From NCBI RefSeq assembly GCF_017352135.1, contig NZ_CP071454.1, positions 4,179,001-4,243,000 of the forward strand: a stretch of 64,000 nucleotides of DNA. The letters run 5' to 3'. The number at the start of each line of letters is the position of its first letter. The stretch's first letter is position 1. This document shows positions 9,842 through 17,801 of this stretch, piece by piece. Position numbers and translations under genes: made by a program. This DNA is from Rhizobium lentis. GTDB lineage: Bacteria; Pseudomonadota; Alphaproteobacteria; Rhizobiales; Rhizobiaceae. Below the pieces are notes generated by a model. The model was given only the letters and a program-made list of their open reading frames with translations. It was not told the DNA's origin and did no database searches.

Positions 9842-9872
9842 ACATACAATGGCCGTCTTCCTATATGTATGT
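9842..9872. promoter_or_regulatory. Inverted repeat between the IscU-like gene and folE
   Basis: Arms ACATACA (9842-9848) and TGTATGT (9866-9872) are separated by 17 bases, in the divergent intergenic region. It is AT-rich against a GC-rich background, as a dimeric regulator site would be. No regulator can be named. Confidence 0.35.
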
Positions 9873-10024
9873 CGTTCGAAGGCCATGAAAATGCAATGGC
9901 CTTATGTAAGTTTGATTGGGAAACCGTGCCGGACGGGCGTTTGAATTTGCCCTGAAAGCCCCGGAGCCTGCCAAAGGTGCATGAATTCCCGCATGGGACT
10001 GACCAGTGGCAATTCCGACAGATG

Positions 10025-10047
10025 GGCCCGCGATGCGGGCCAGGAGA
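10025..10047 (+). promoter_or_regulatory. Hairpin abutting the folE ribosome binding site
   Basis: GGCCCGC (10025-10031), a GAT loop and GCGGGCC (10035-10041) form a perfect 7-bp GC stem ending directly at AGGAGA (10042-10047), nine bases before the folE ATG at 10057. This decides the folE start and may affect ribosome access. Confidence 0.5.
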
Positions 10048-10056
10048 CCATTGATC

Positions 10057-10671
10057 ATGGACGCCATCGTAAAGAACTTTCCGCAGCCGAACCGTGACTC
10101 GGACCGCCCCTCCCAGCAGGAGGCGGAGGAAGCCGTTCGCGTTCTGCTGCGCTGGGCCGGTGACGATCCGACGCGCGAAGGCCTTATCGAAACGCCGGCC
10201 CGTGTCGCCAAGGCTTACCGCGAGCTTTTTGCCGGCTACGACATGGCGCCGGAAGACGTGCTTGGCCGCACCTTCGAAGAAGTCGCCGGCTACGATGACA
10301 TGGTCCTCGTCAAGGACATTCCGTTCTACTCGCATTGCGAACACCATATGGTGCCGATCATCGGCAAGGCGCATGTCGCTTACATGCCTGATGGTCGCGT
10401 GCTCGGCCTGTCGAAGATTGCCCGCGTCGTCGAGATCTACGGCCGCCGGCTGCAGACGCAGGAAACGATGACCGCGCAGATCGCCCGGGCCATCGACGAT
10501 ACGCTCAATCCGCGAGGCGTCGCCGTGATGATCGAGGCCGAACATATGTGCATGGCGATGCGTGGCGTTCAGAAGCAGGGTTCGACCACGTTGACGACCA
10601 CGTTTACGGGAACGTTCAAGACCGAACCGGCCGATCAGGCCCGTTTCATGAGCATGGTGCGGAGCCGCTGA
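10057..10671 (+). CDS. folE: GTP cyclohydrolase I
   Basis: The 204-residue enzyme converts GTP to 7,8-dihydroneopterin triphosphate, the first step of folate (and queuosine) synthesis. The zinc site is visible as [15 protein letters not shown] and [12 protein letters not shown], and the catalytic [15 protein letters not shown] block follows SKIARVVE. An in-frame ATG at 10006 exists, but AGGAGA before 10057 points to the shorter form. hisI follows after 25 bases on the same strand, so the two cyclohydrolase genes are probably cotranscribed. Confidence 0.96.
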   Translation: MDAIVKNFPQPNRDSDRPSQQEAEEAVRVLLRWAGDDPTREGLIETPARVAKAYRELFAGYDMAPEDVLGRTFEEVAGYDDMVLVKDIPFYSHCEHHMVPIIGKAHVAYMPDGRVLGLSKIARVVEIYGRRLQTQETMTAQIARAIDDTLNPRGVAVMIEAEHMCMAMRGVQKQGSTTLTTTFTGTFKTEPADQARFMSMVRSR

Positions 10672-10696
10672 TACCGGCTCCCTCAGGAGGGCCGCG

Positions 10697-11149
10697 ATGA
10701 ACCAACTGATCTTCAATCAACCATCCGAGGACAAGTCGGCGTTGGAAGACGCCGGCGATTTCACGCCGCGTTTCGACGACCGCGGCCTGATCACGGCGAT
10801 CGTCACCGACGCCCGCGATGACGAACTGCTGATGGTGGCGCATATGAATGCCCAGGCCTTGGCGCTGACCATCCAGACGGGCACGGCCCATTATTTCAGC
10901 CGGTCGCGTGGCAAGATCTGGAAGAAGGGCGAAACCTCGGGCAACCTTCAGACGGTGAAGGAAATTCGCACGGATTGCGATCAGGACGCCATCTGGCTGA
11001 AGGTCGAAGTCGCCGGCCATGACGCCACCTGTCACACCGGCCGCCGTTCCTGCTTCTACCGGACGGTCACGCTGCGCGACGGAAAGCCAATGCTCGATAT
11101 CGTCGACGACGAGCGGCATTTCGATCCGCAGGACGTCTACGGAAAATAG
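10697..11149 (+). CDS. hisI: Phosphoribosyl-AMP cyclohydrolase
   Basis: The 150-residue protein carries out the third step of histidine synthesis, opening the purine ring of phosphoribosyl-AMP. The family blocks are [35 protein letters not shown] and the zinc cysteines in [15 protein letters not shown]. It is the stand-alone HisI form; the HisE pyrophosphohydrolase domain is absent, as in other rhizobia. CAGGAGGG precedes the ATG. It sits in a probable two-gene unit with folE. Confidence 0.96.
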   Translation: MNQLIFNQPSEDKSALEDAGDFTPRFDDRGLITAIVTDARDDELLMVAHMNAQALALTIQTGTAHYFSRSRGKIWKKGETSGNLQTVKEIRTDCDQDAIWLKVEVAGHDATCHTGRRSCFYRTVTLRDGKPMLDIVDDERHFDPQDVYGK

Positions 11150-11263
11150 ACCGAACGTCCCGGCTTTTGCCCCTTATTGTGCCAGAAACCGGTTCTATAT
11201 ACCATTTGACAACTGATCACACACTATCGTGACATACGTGTTCTGCTGGGAGGGGAGAGCGCA

Positions 11264-12226
11264 ATGCTGAACTGGAGTCTGCACCGTCAAAGCGCTGAAG
11301 GCGAAGGTTCCGGTTCCGGCATGTCGACCATACTCGAGACAATCCCTTCGCCCGCGCCTGTCAAGAGAATCAAGATCGCGCTCGCACTTGGCGGCGGAGC
11401 GGCCCGCGGCTGGGCCCATATCGGCGTATTGCGCGCCCTTGACGAGGCCGGGATCGAGATCGGCATGATTGCCGGCACATCGATCGGCGCGCTGGTCGGC
11501 GGCTGCTATCTCGCCGGCAAACTCGATGAACTCGAAAGCTTCGCGCGCTCGCTGACCATGCGCCGCATCGCGAGCCTGCTCGATCTGACCATCGGCGGCA
11601 GCGGCCTGTTCGGCGGCATGCGGCTGACCAAGCGCATGCAGGAGCATCTCGAAGGCCTGAATGTCGAGGATCTGGACCGGCCGTTCGTCGCGGTTGCGGC
11701 CGAGGTCAATACCGGTCACGAAGTCTGGATCGCCAATGGTTCGTTGATCACGGCGCTGCGCGCTTCTTATGCCCTGCCCGGCATCTTCGAGCCGGTCCGC
11801 AGCAATCACCGCACGCTGGTCGACGGCGCGCTGGTCAATCCGGTTCCCGTTTCCGTCTGCCGCGCCTATGAGCAGCCGCTGGTCGTCGCCGTCAATCTCA
11901 ATTACGACCTCTATGGCCGCTCGGCCGTCGTCCGGCACAATGCCAGCCTCTCGCCGCAGGAAGTGCAGAAACAGGAAGAGGCCCCCTATGCTCGCCTCGG
12001 CATGACCGGCGTCATGGTGCAAGCCTTCAACATCATCCAGGACAGGATCGCCCGCGCCCGCCTTGCCGGCGATCCGCCTGACATTTCGCTGCAGCCGCGC
12101 CTCAGCTATATCGGTCTTTCTGAATTTCATCGGGCCGGTGAGGCGATCGAGCGCGGCTACGAGGAGGCGAGAGCCCGGCTCCCCGAGATCAAGCGCATGC
12201 AGGAAGTCTACGCCAGCCCTGCGTGA
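11264..12226 (+). CDS. Patatin-like phospholipase family protein
   Basis: The 320-residue protein has the patatin fold signatures: the oxyanion loop GGGAARGWAHIGVL, the nucleophile elbow GTSIGALVGG and the catalytic-dyad aspartate in LVDGALVNPVP. This is the RssA-like bacterial branch. It should be a serine acyl hydrolase on phospholipid or other acyl esters; no signal peptide is seen, so it is probably cytoplasmic or peripheral at the inner membrane. GGGAGGGGAG lies just before the ATG. Monocistronic. Confidence 0.9.
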   Translation: MLNWSLHRQSAEGEGSGSGMSTILETIPSPAPVKRIKIALALGGGAARGWAHIGVLRALDEAGIEIGMIAGTSIGALVGGCYLAGKLDELESFARSLTMRRIASLLDLTIGGSGLFGGMRLTKRMQEHLEGLNVEDLDRPFVAVAAEVNTGHEVWIANGSLITALRASYALPGIFEPVRSNHRTLVDGALVNPVPVSVCRAYEQPLVVAVNLNYDLYGRSAVVRHNASLSPQEVQKQEEAPYARLGMTGVMVQAFNIIQDRIARARLAGDPPDISLQPRLSYIGLSEFHRAGEAIERGYEEARARLPEIKRMQEVYASPA

Positions 12227-12287
12227 GCGCCGTCCCGCAACAAGCTCTGGGGCGACGACGGCGTCGTTTGAACAAACAGGCGATATC

Positions 12288-12722
12288 TCAGCCGGCGATA
12301 TAGGCCTTGATGTCCTCGGCCTCGCGCTCGACTTCGGCGATCCGCGATTTCACCACGTCGCCGATCGAGATGATGCCGGCAAGCTTGCCGTTGCTTTCCA
12401 CCGGAACGTGGCGGAAGCGGCGGCTGGTCATCAGTTCCATCAGCTCGTTGACGGTCGTCTCCTCATGGCAGCGGTAGACCTTGGCGGTCATGACCTGGGC
12501 GAGCGACTGGTCGAGGCCTTCCTTGCCGTGTTTGGCGATGGCATGCACGAGATCGCGCTCGGTGAACATGCCGGAAATCCGATTCTCCATACCGACGACG
12601 ACAATGGCGCCGATCTTCTTCTTGCTGAGGATAACGGCTGCCTCGGCAACGGTGGTGTTCGGCCCGGCGGTAACGACGTCCCTGCCCTTCAGGTCGAGGA
12701 TTGCTTTGACTGAACTGGTCAT
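12288..12722 (-). CDS. CBS domain-containing protein
   Basis: The 144-residue protein is two CBS motifs in tandem: residues about 8-65 (VTAGPNTTVAEAAVILSKK, then MFTERDLVHAIAKHG) and about 77-135 (VTVNELMELMTSRRFRHVPV, then IISIGDVVKSRIAE). Stand-alone CBS pairs usually sense adenine nucleotides or related ligands and control partner proteins; the partner is not evident. It is 94 bases downstream of the rhomboid gene on the same strand. Confidence 0.93.
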   Translation of the reverse strand: MTSSVKAILDLKGRDVVTAGPNTTVAEAAVILSKKKIGAIVVVGMENRISGMFTERDLVHAIAKHGKEGLDQSLAQVMTAKVYRCHEETTVNELMELMTSRRFRHVPVESNGKLAGIISIGDVVKSRIAEVEREAEDIKAYIAG

Positions 12723-12815
12723 TCGAACCTCCTATATCGAAACTGCGACACGTGTCACAGGCACCCGCGGCGGTTTCCCCCCAATCACGGATCGTTCGAT
12801 GGTGCACTGCCCGGC

Positions 12816-13604
12816 TCAGGATTGCAACATATCCTTCTCGGTTACGGTCGGTTCCGCAGGTGGCCGCGGCGCCTGGTCGAACAGCGAAAACAAAAAGAAG
12901 CCGAAGACGAAGCCGCCGATATGCGCATCCCAGGCGATCTCTTGATCGCTGTCGCCGACAAGCGGGATGCCGACGGCGATCAGCGCGTTGCCGACCAGCC
13001 AGAGCAGCATGAAGATGACGACGGTCCGGCTCTTCAGCGCGTCGATGATCGAAAGCCGTGCGTTGAGATGCGCCACCGCCATCGGTCGCCGCTCGGCCGG
13101 AAAGGCGAATCGGCACGCTGCCCCCATTAGCCCGGAAATGACGCCGGACGCGCCGATCAGCAGCGACACATCTCCCCAGTTGAGGATCGCGTGCAGGGCG
13201 GCGGAGGCGGCTGCAGAGAAGATCCAGAAGAACAGGAACAGCAACGTCCCGATGCGGCGCACGACTGGTGCGCCGAAGGCCATCAGCCAGAAGGCGTTGA
13301 AGACGATATGCTGGACGCTGCCGTGCAGCAGCGAATAGGTGACGGGCGTCCAGAACAGCTCCAGCCCCTGCTGCGACAGCGGAATCACGTAGCGGGCGGG
13401 GACAAAACCAAAGGTGAACAGCAGCCAGCTCACCGCATCGTCGGTGAGCACGAGGGCCTGCACAGCGTAGATGACGATGAGCAGACAAAGGCTGAAGAAC
13501 AGTGCCGGTGGAAGGTTGAAGACCGGTACGCGCGGCGGCCGTGCCGGCGGCTGGACCTCGGAAGGTTCGGGCGCCTTGTCTGGCTCGGCAGTCTGCTCGT
13601 TCAT
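12816..13604 (-). CDS. Rhomboid family intramembrane serine protease
   Basis: The 262-residue membrane protein has about six hydrophobic helices after a Pro-rich cytoplasmic N-terminus of about 30 residues. The catalytic serine is in LIGASGVISGLMGA and the catalytic histidine in DAHIGGFVFGFFLFSL, the normal rhomboid Ser-His dyad. It cleaves transmembrane segments of unknown substrates. Its 5' region is unusual: a structured RNA and strong terminator on the same strand lie 45-110 bases upstream, so leader attenuation is possible. Confidence 0.92.
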   Translation of the reverse strand: MNEQTAEPDKAPEPSEVQPPARPPRVPVFNLPPALFFSLCLLIVIYAVQALVLTDDAVSWLLFTFGFVPARYVIPLSQQGLELFWTPVTYSLLHGSVQHIVFNAFWLMAFGAPVVRRIGTLLFLFFWIFSAAASAALHAILNWGDVSLLIGASGVISGLMGAACRFAFPAERRPMAVAHLNARLSIIDALKSRTVVIFMLLWLVGNALIAVGIPLVGDSDQEIAWDAHIGGFVFGFFLFSLFDQAPRPPAEPTVTEKDMLQS

Positions 13605-13648
13605 CTCTATCGCCTCGTTGAGGCCTCAGCCATACAGGAGCGCCTGTC

Positions 13649-13679
13649 AAAAAAAAAGCCGCCCGTAGTGCCGGACGGC
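13649..13679 (-). terminator. Strong intrinsic terminator upstream of the rhomboid gene
   Basis: On the minus strand an 8-bp stem (GCCGTCCG with CGGGCGGC, one G-U pair) and a six-base loop are followed by nine U. No minus-strand protein gene lies to its right, so it ends either a small RNA or an attenuated leader of the rhomboid transcript. Confidence 0.8.
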
Positions 13680-13800
13680 GTAGCCCGTATTCCCGGAAAG
13701 ACCCCGGACGGGCAGGTTGTGCAGAACTCCGAAAGTCGAAGCGATGGCGAGACAGTGTCACGGCAGACGCCGCGCCTCAACCGAAACCCTTTCTTAACCT
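13649..13800 (-). ncRNA. Candidate small RNA or attenuator leader
   Basis: Upstream of the terminator on the minus strand a second hairpin lies at 13683-13713, with outer arms GCCCGT/ACGGGC and inner CCGG pairing. Two adjacent GC-rich stems and nine U in a non-coding interval look like a small transcript. The 5' end is not defined; I saw no convincing promoter, so the right-hand coordinate is only a guess. Confidence 0.4.
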
Positions 13801-13894
13801 TAACGGCCCGGATTTGGCATGAAATCCGCAGGGTAGGAACTGTACGGGCAATGACTGCCCGAAAATGATCCGGAATGGGACAGGCTGGTGTGAA

Positions 13895-14509
13895 ATGCGT
13901 GTGCAAACGACCATCGAAATTTTTGACTATTGGAACCGTATCCGCGGCGCTGCCGACGCGCCGCTGAAATCACAGGTCGAACCTTCTGCCGTTCCCCATC
14001 TTCTGCAAAGTCTCTTCATCCTGGAGGCCCGCGGGGTTGGAGACATCGGCTTCCGGCTCGCCGGCACCCGCATCTGCGATTTCTTTGGGCGTGACCTGCG
14101 CGGTGAACGTTTTTCATCCCTCTGGGCGCATGGCCAGCACGCGGATATCGAACGCACGGCGATGGGCGTGATGGACCATGCCTTGCCGGCCCTGTTCAAC
14201 GCCACCGGCTACAGCACCGTCGGTCATCAGGCCACCTTCGAGATCATCATGATGCCGCTGCGCTCGTCCGACGGCGCCTGCGACCGGCTGCTCGGCGCGA
14301 TCGCCCCGACGGCGGCTGCGAGCTGGCTGGAGATCGTGCCGCTGGAATTCCTGGCGCTCGACCGCAGCCGTCTGCTGCCGGAAAAATTCGGCAAGGCCGC
14401 GCCGGCTGATCAGCGCCCGATCAACGAGATCGTTGCGGGAAAAACCATCGGCTTCGGCCAGGTCATGCGCCGCATGGTGTCACAGCTGCTGAGTGCCGAG
14501 GCGCGCTGA
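13895..14509 (+). CDS. PAS domain-containing protein (PAS_5 family)
   Basis: The 204-residue protein starts at MRVQTTIEIFDYWNRIRGAA. It has the rhizobial PAS_5 pattern: WNRIRG, EPSAVPHLLQSLFILEA, GDIGFRLAGTRICDFFGRDLRGERF, and QATFEIIMMPL. PAS_5 proteins are single sensory domains with no output module; ligand and partner are unknown. An in-frame ATG ten codons upstream is possible. A PilZ gene follows after 124 bases, so a link to second-messenger or motility control is a reasonable inference. Confidence 0.83.
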   Translation: MRVQTTIEIFDYWNRIRGAADAPLKSQVEPSAVPHLLQSLFILEARGVGDIGFRLAGTRICDFFGRDLRGERFSSLWAHGQHADIERTAMGVMDHALPALFNATGYSTVGHQATFEIIMMPLRSSDGACDRLLGAIAPTAAASWLEIVPLEFLALDRSRLLPEKFGKAAPADQRPINEIVAGKTIGFGQVMRRMVSQLLSAEAR

Positions 14510-14633
14510 GCGTCCCGTTTCAGGCCAAGGCGCATACTCGTTTTCGGCTATGTTGCATTCGGGCGAAACAACCTTCTGTTAATGGATTGGGGGTAAAGAT
14601 TGGTCTCTCCGATTTTCATGAAGAAGCCTTTTG

Positions 14634-15245
14634 ATGCACTCGTTCCAGCCAGCTCAGACGCAACGACCTGCGCCGCGCCCTGAACAAGGCGTTTTCCAGC
14701 GCGTGCCGATCAATATGCAGGGCCGGCTGATGCTTGCGAATTACGAGGAATTCGAATGCATGGTGATCGACATGTCGCCCGGCGATATGTACGTCACCTG
14801 CTCCGGCCGGCCGCGTGCCAATGAACGCGTTGTCGCCTACATCGACCACCTCGGGCGCGTCGAAGGTTATGTCCAGACGCTCGACGGCCGCGGCTTCACC
14901 ATGTCGATCAATGCCACCGAGCGCAAACGCGAGAAACTCGCCGCCCAGCTCACCTGGCTTGCCAATAAGCACGAGCTCGGCCTGCCGGAAGATCGTCGCC
15001 ACGACCGCCTGACGCCGCGTGACGTGAAGACCGAGCTCACGCTGGAGGACGGCACACGGTATACCTGCCGCATCATGGATCTTTCGCTGTCGGGTGCCGC
15101 GATCGACGTCGAGATGCGTCCCTCGATCGGCACGGCAGTGCGCCTCGGAAACATGCGCGGCCGAGTCGTGCGTCACTTCGTCGAAGGTGTGGCGATCGAA
15201 TTCCTGTCGATCCAGTCGCGCGAAACGCTGCGGGAATTCCTCTGA
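14634..15245 (+). CDS. PilZ domain-containing protein
   Basis: The 203-residue protein appears to hold two PilZ-like beta barrels. In the first, RVPINMQGRLMLANYEEFECMVIDMSPGDMYV lacks a full RxxxR. In the second, RRHDRLTPRDVKTELTLEDG leads to the canonical DLSLSGAAIDVEM switch. PilZ domains bind cyclic di-GMP through the Arg-rich N-segment and (D/N)xSxxG; the second domain has both. The family is cytoplasmic and controls motility or exopolysaccharide. The target here is unknown. Confidence 0.86.
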   Translation: MHSFQPAQTQRPAPRPEQGVFQRVPINMQGRLMLANYEEFECMVIDMSPGDMYVTCSGRPRANERVVAYIDHLGRVEGYVQTLDGRGFTMSINATERKREKLAAQLTWLANKHELGLPEDRRHDRLTPRDVKTELTLEDGTRYTCRIMDLSLSGAAIDVEMRPSIGTAVRLGNMRGRVVRHFVEGVAIEFLSIQSRETLREFL

Positions 15246-16078
15246 CAGCCTGAAATATCGCGCTGCCTTTGCCGCAACCATCGTGCGCGTCAATTCGTAT
15301 CGACCGCTTCGAAAGCGTTTGCGCAGGCTACGCGCACCGGGTCAGGTCGTGTTGAAATCCCTGTCCCCACGGCAAGCAATCCGCAAGCGGCAATGAATCC
15401 GGCTTTGGAAAGCTGGCGCGAAATCCTGTCGCAAGTGGTTCCAACCAGTAGATACGCACTCTTATGAGTGGAACAACCTGCGACACGGAAGCAGGTCGCG
15501 CAGAATTGGGTGACGATCCTTCGCCCGCAAGTTCCCGCCGGTCGTCCGTCTTCCCTTCGCTATGGATATGATGGATAAGGTCCGCCTGGCCGCAAAGTGA
15601 ACTCAGGATACTACCGCGCGCCGCCTATTCCACCGGACATCCCGACATGAGCGCGGCGATCGTCGCCGCTACCGACCAATTTCGCGAATTTCCTCAAAAA
15701 TAATTTTGCCGGTGAAGTCGATGAGGCCTGCGATTCTCCAGTCGCGGACCGGGCGATTCGTACCTTTCCGCCTCTCCTACCCCGCGCACCACACGCCATC
15801 GCCCGGCGCCGACGCCCGACAGGCGTTTCTTCGGATCAGCGAAAATCCTTAACTGCCGGACGGCAACACAACCTGTTCGAGCGCCAAAGCCTTGCTGCGG
15901 AAATTACAATTTTAATCGACTTCAAGACAAATACGTCTCGAATTTTATGCGCATTCGAATCTGTTTTTAGCCAAGTTTTATCAGCATTTGATTCAACTAA
16001 GCCTTTAATTCTATTGCGTAATTTTGCGTGAGATAAAAACGTCTGTGTCATTGTCGCCTCAACTTAGGGGAGACGGCA
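15246..16078. other. 833-base intergenic region without a convincing gene
   Basis: No ORF here has credible codon use or a ribosome site. A small hairpin CACTC-TTAT-GAGTG lies near 15453-15466. From about 15890 to 16050 the DNA is strikingly AT-rich for this genome and probably holds the promoter of the gene at 16079. I see no recognisable RNA family. Confidence 0.5.
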
Positions 16079-16684
16079 ATGACGACTGCGAATATCCTGA
16101 AGGGCGGCCTTCTGGCCGGTGCCATCATGATGGCGATGGCAGGCTCGGCACAGGCGACACCCGCCAGCATGGCACTGGCAGGCAATGCCAGCCCGCCGAT
16201 CGGGCATTATGAATTCTGCAAGGCGAACCCGACCGAATGTGTCGAAGTCGGCGGCGACGCCGGCCCGGCCATTCTCACCGAGGACCGCTGGAAGGAAATT
16301 CTCAAGGTCAATTATACTGTCAATTCGACGATCCAGCCGGAGACCGATGAACAGATCTACGGCGTCGAGGAGCGCTGGGCCTATCCGACGACCGTCGGCG
16401 ACTGCGAGGATTATGCCCTGCTGAAGCGCAAGATGCTGATCGAGGACGGTTTCTCGCCCTCGGACACGCTGATCACGGTCGTGCTGCAGCCGAACGGCGA
16501 AGGCCATGCCGTGCTGACGGTCCGCACCGATCACGGCGACTTCATTCTCGACAACATGCGCAACAAGGTGCTGCTGTGGTCGGACACCGAATACACCTAT
16601 CTGAAACGCCAGTCCGCCAACGATCCGGCCCGCTGGTCGAAGCTTCAGGACGGCCGCGCTGTCGCAGTCGGCAGCGTCAAGTAA
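16079..16684 (+). CDS. Transglutaminase-like cysteine peptidase (BTLCP family)
   Basis: The 201-residue protein has a signal peptide (MTTANILKGGLLAGAIMMAMAGSAQA) and the BTLCP catalytic triad: Cys in TTVGDCEDYALLKRKML, His in EGHAVLTVRTDHG and Asp in DFILDNM. Homologues include LapG-type periplasmic proteases that cleave adhesins under c-di-GMP control, but the rhizobial family is broader and no LapD-like partner adjoins it. It is periplasmic. GGGGAGACGGCA gives a good ribosome site. Confidence 0.9.
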   Translation: MTTANILKGGLLAGAIMMAMAGSAQATPASMALAGNASPPIGHYEFCKANPTECVEVGGDAGPAILTEDRWKEILKVNYTVNSTIQPETDEQIYGVEERWAYPTTVGDCEDYALLKRKMLIEDGFSPSDTLITVVLQPNGEGHAVLTVRTDHGDFILDNMRNKVLLWSDTEYTYLKRQSANDPARWSKLQDGRAVAVGSVK

Positions 16685-16758
16685 GCATGGCCGCCGGCCA
16701 AGCCGGCGCAGGCTTCGGCCCGGTCAGTCCCCGCATCCCGTCCCCGACCGGTGCCCAA

Positions 16759-16797
16759 GAGCCGTTCCCGCTGTCCCGGGAACGGCTCGCTTTATTC
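16759..16797 (+). terminator. Intrinsic terminator
   Basis: A perfect 12-bp stem (arms 16759-16770 and 16777-16788) with a six-base loop is followed by GCTTTATT. It ends the transglutaminase-like gene, 75 bases after its stop. Confidence 0.85.
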
Positions 16798-16936
16798 TGG
16801 GACAGAGGCGACGGCTTGCGAGCGGGAAATCTTAGCGAATTATTAACCCTGCCGGTCTGATCATCACGATGAGATTCATCATCGGCACCGGCGGCTCATG
16901 TTCTTCCTGCGGCGGACCGAAACGCGAAGAACCGCC

Positions 16937-17683
16937 ATGAGCCACGCCGCGCAAAGCGCATCCGACGAGCAGCCGCTTCTTTCCATGGGTTTTCTCCTCC
17001 GCACGATGGTGGTGATATCAGTCCTGGCGGTCCTGACCGTCGCCATCAGCATTGGCGGCCGTTGGTTCGGCCGCCACATCTCCCTTGCCGGCAACACAGA
17101 CAGCACGGCCGAAATCACCCTGACCATCGGCCGCGACACCGTGAAATTTCCCGAAAATGCCATCCGCTTCCCGAGCCAGAGGCATGACGGGGCCGCCGAG
17201 CGCATCGATCTCTACCTCGCCTGGCCTGCCATGCAGGGTTACAGCAAGGACACCCATCTGCAATTCGACGATATCGCCCGATCCTCCGGCCTGATCTTCC
17301 TGCAGATCGCCCAGAGCACCATGTCCCGCGATATGTCCGGTCGGCTGGAGCCGATTTATTCGCATCTGATCGAAGGAGCAGCCGAGCCCTTCCGGGACGG
17401 ATTGACGCTGCATCGACTCCGCGCCGACGCCGGTTACGGTGACGAAGTGCTGCTGACGGCGCCTGTCGGGGGCGGGCCTGACTACGTCGTGCGCTGCATC
17501 TTGCCGTCAGCCCCGGACAAGGCCGCAAGCGGAGATTGCCAGCGTGACATCAAGGTCGGCAAGGATCTCAGCGTCCTCTATCGCTTCTCCAGCAGCCACC
17601 TCGACGATTGGGAACATATTGATGCCGCGATACGCACCTTTGTGGAGGCGCGCCTCGTGAACCGTTCTGCGACACGTCCTTAA
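16937..17683 (+). CDS. Membrane-anchored hypothetical protein
   Basis: The 248-residue protein starts at MSHAAQSASDEQPLLSM. One transmembrane segment (MVVISVLAVLTVAISIGG) lies near residues 21-40, followed by a large domain that should face the periplasm. The domain has alternating strands and two cysteines (VVRCILP and GDCQRDIK) that could pair. I recognise no family. An ATG 13 codons upstream is in frame. It stands alone between the terminator at 16.8 kb and the DD-carboxypeptidase gene. Confidence 0.68.
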   Translation: MSHAAQSASDEQPLLSMGFLLRTMVVISVLAVLTVAISIGGRWFGRHISLAGNTDSTAEITLTIGRDTVKFPENAIRFPSQRHDGAAERIDLYLAWPAMQGYSKDTHLQFDDIARSSGLIFLQIAQSTMSRDMSGRLEPIYSHLIEGAAEPFRDGLTLHRLRADAGYGDEVLLTAPVGGGPDYVVRCILPSAPDKAASGDCQRDIKVGKDLSVLYRFSSSHLDDWEHIDAAIRTFVEARLVNRSATRP

Positions 17684-17801
17684 AATGCCTCAGAACAACG
17701 AGTGAAACGATTCATCATAAACGGATTGGTAACGCTGAATCGGTAATTTCAAAAGACGAGCTGTGCGGCAGGGGGTGTGCGGTTCCTGCCCAATATCTGA
17801 A

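Noticed and set aside
13791..13812. CtrA-like TTAACCTTAAC site before the PAS_5 gene
   Set aside because: Spacing between the two TTAA elements is wrong for a CtrA box.
15611..15799. 62-residue minus-strand ORF in the long gap
   Set aside because: Low-complexity Gly/Arg/Ser composition, no ribosome site, no homology signal.
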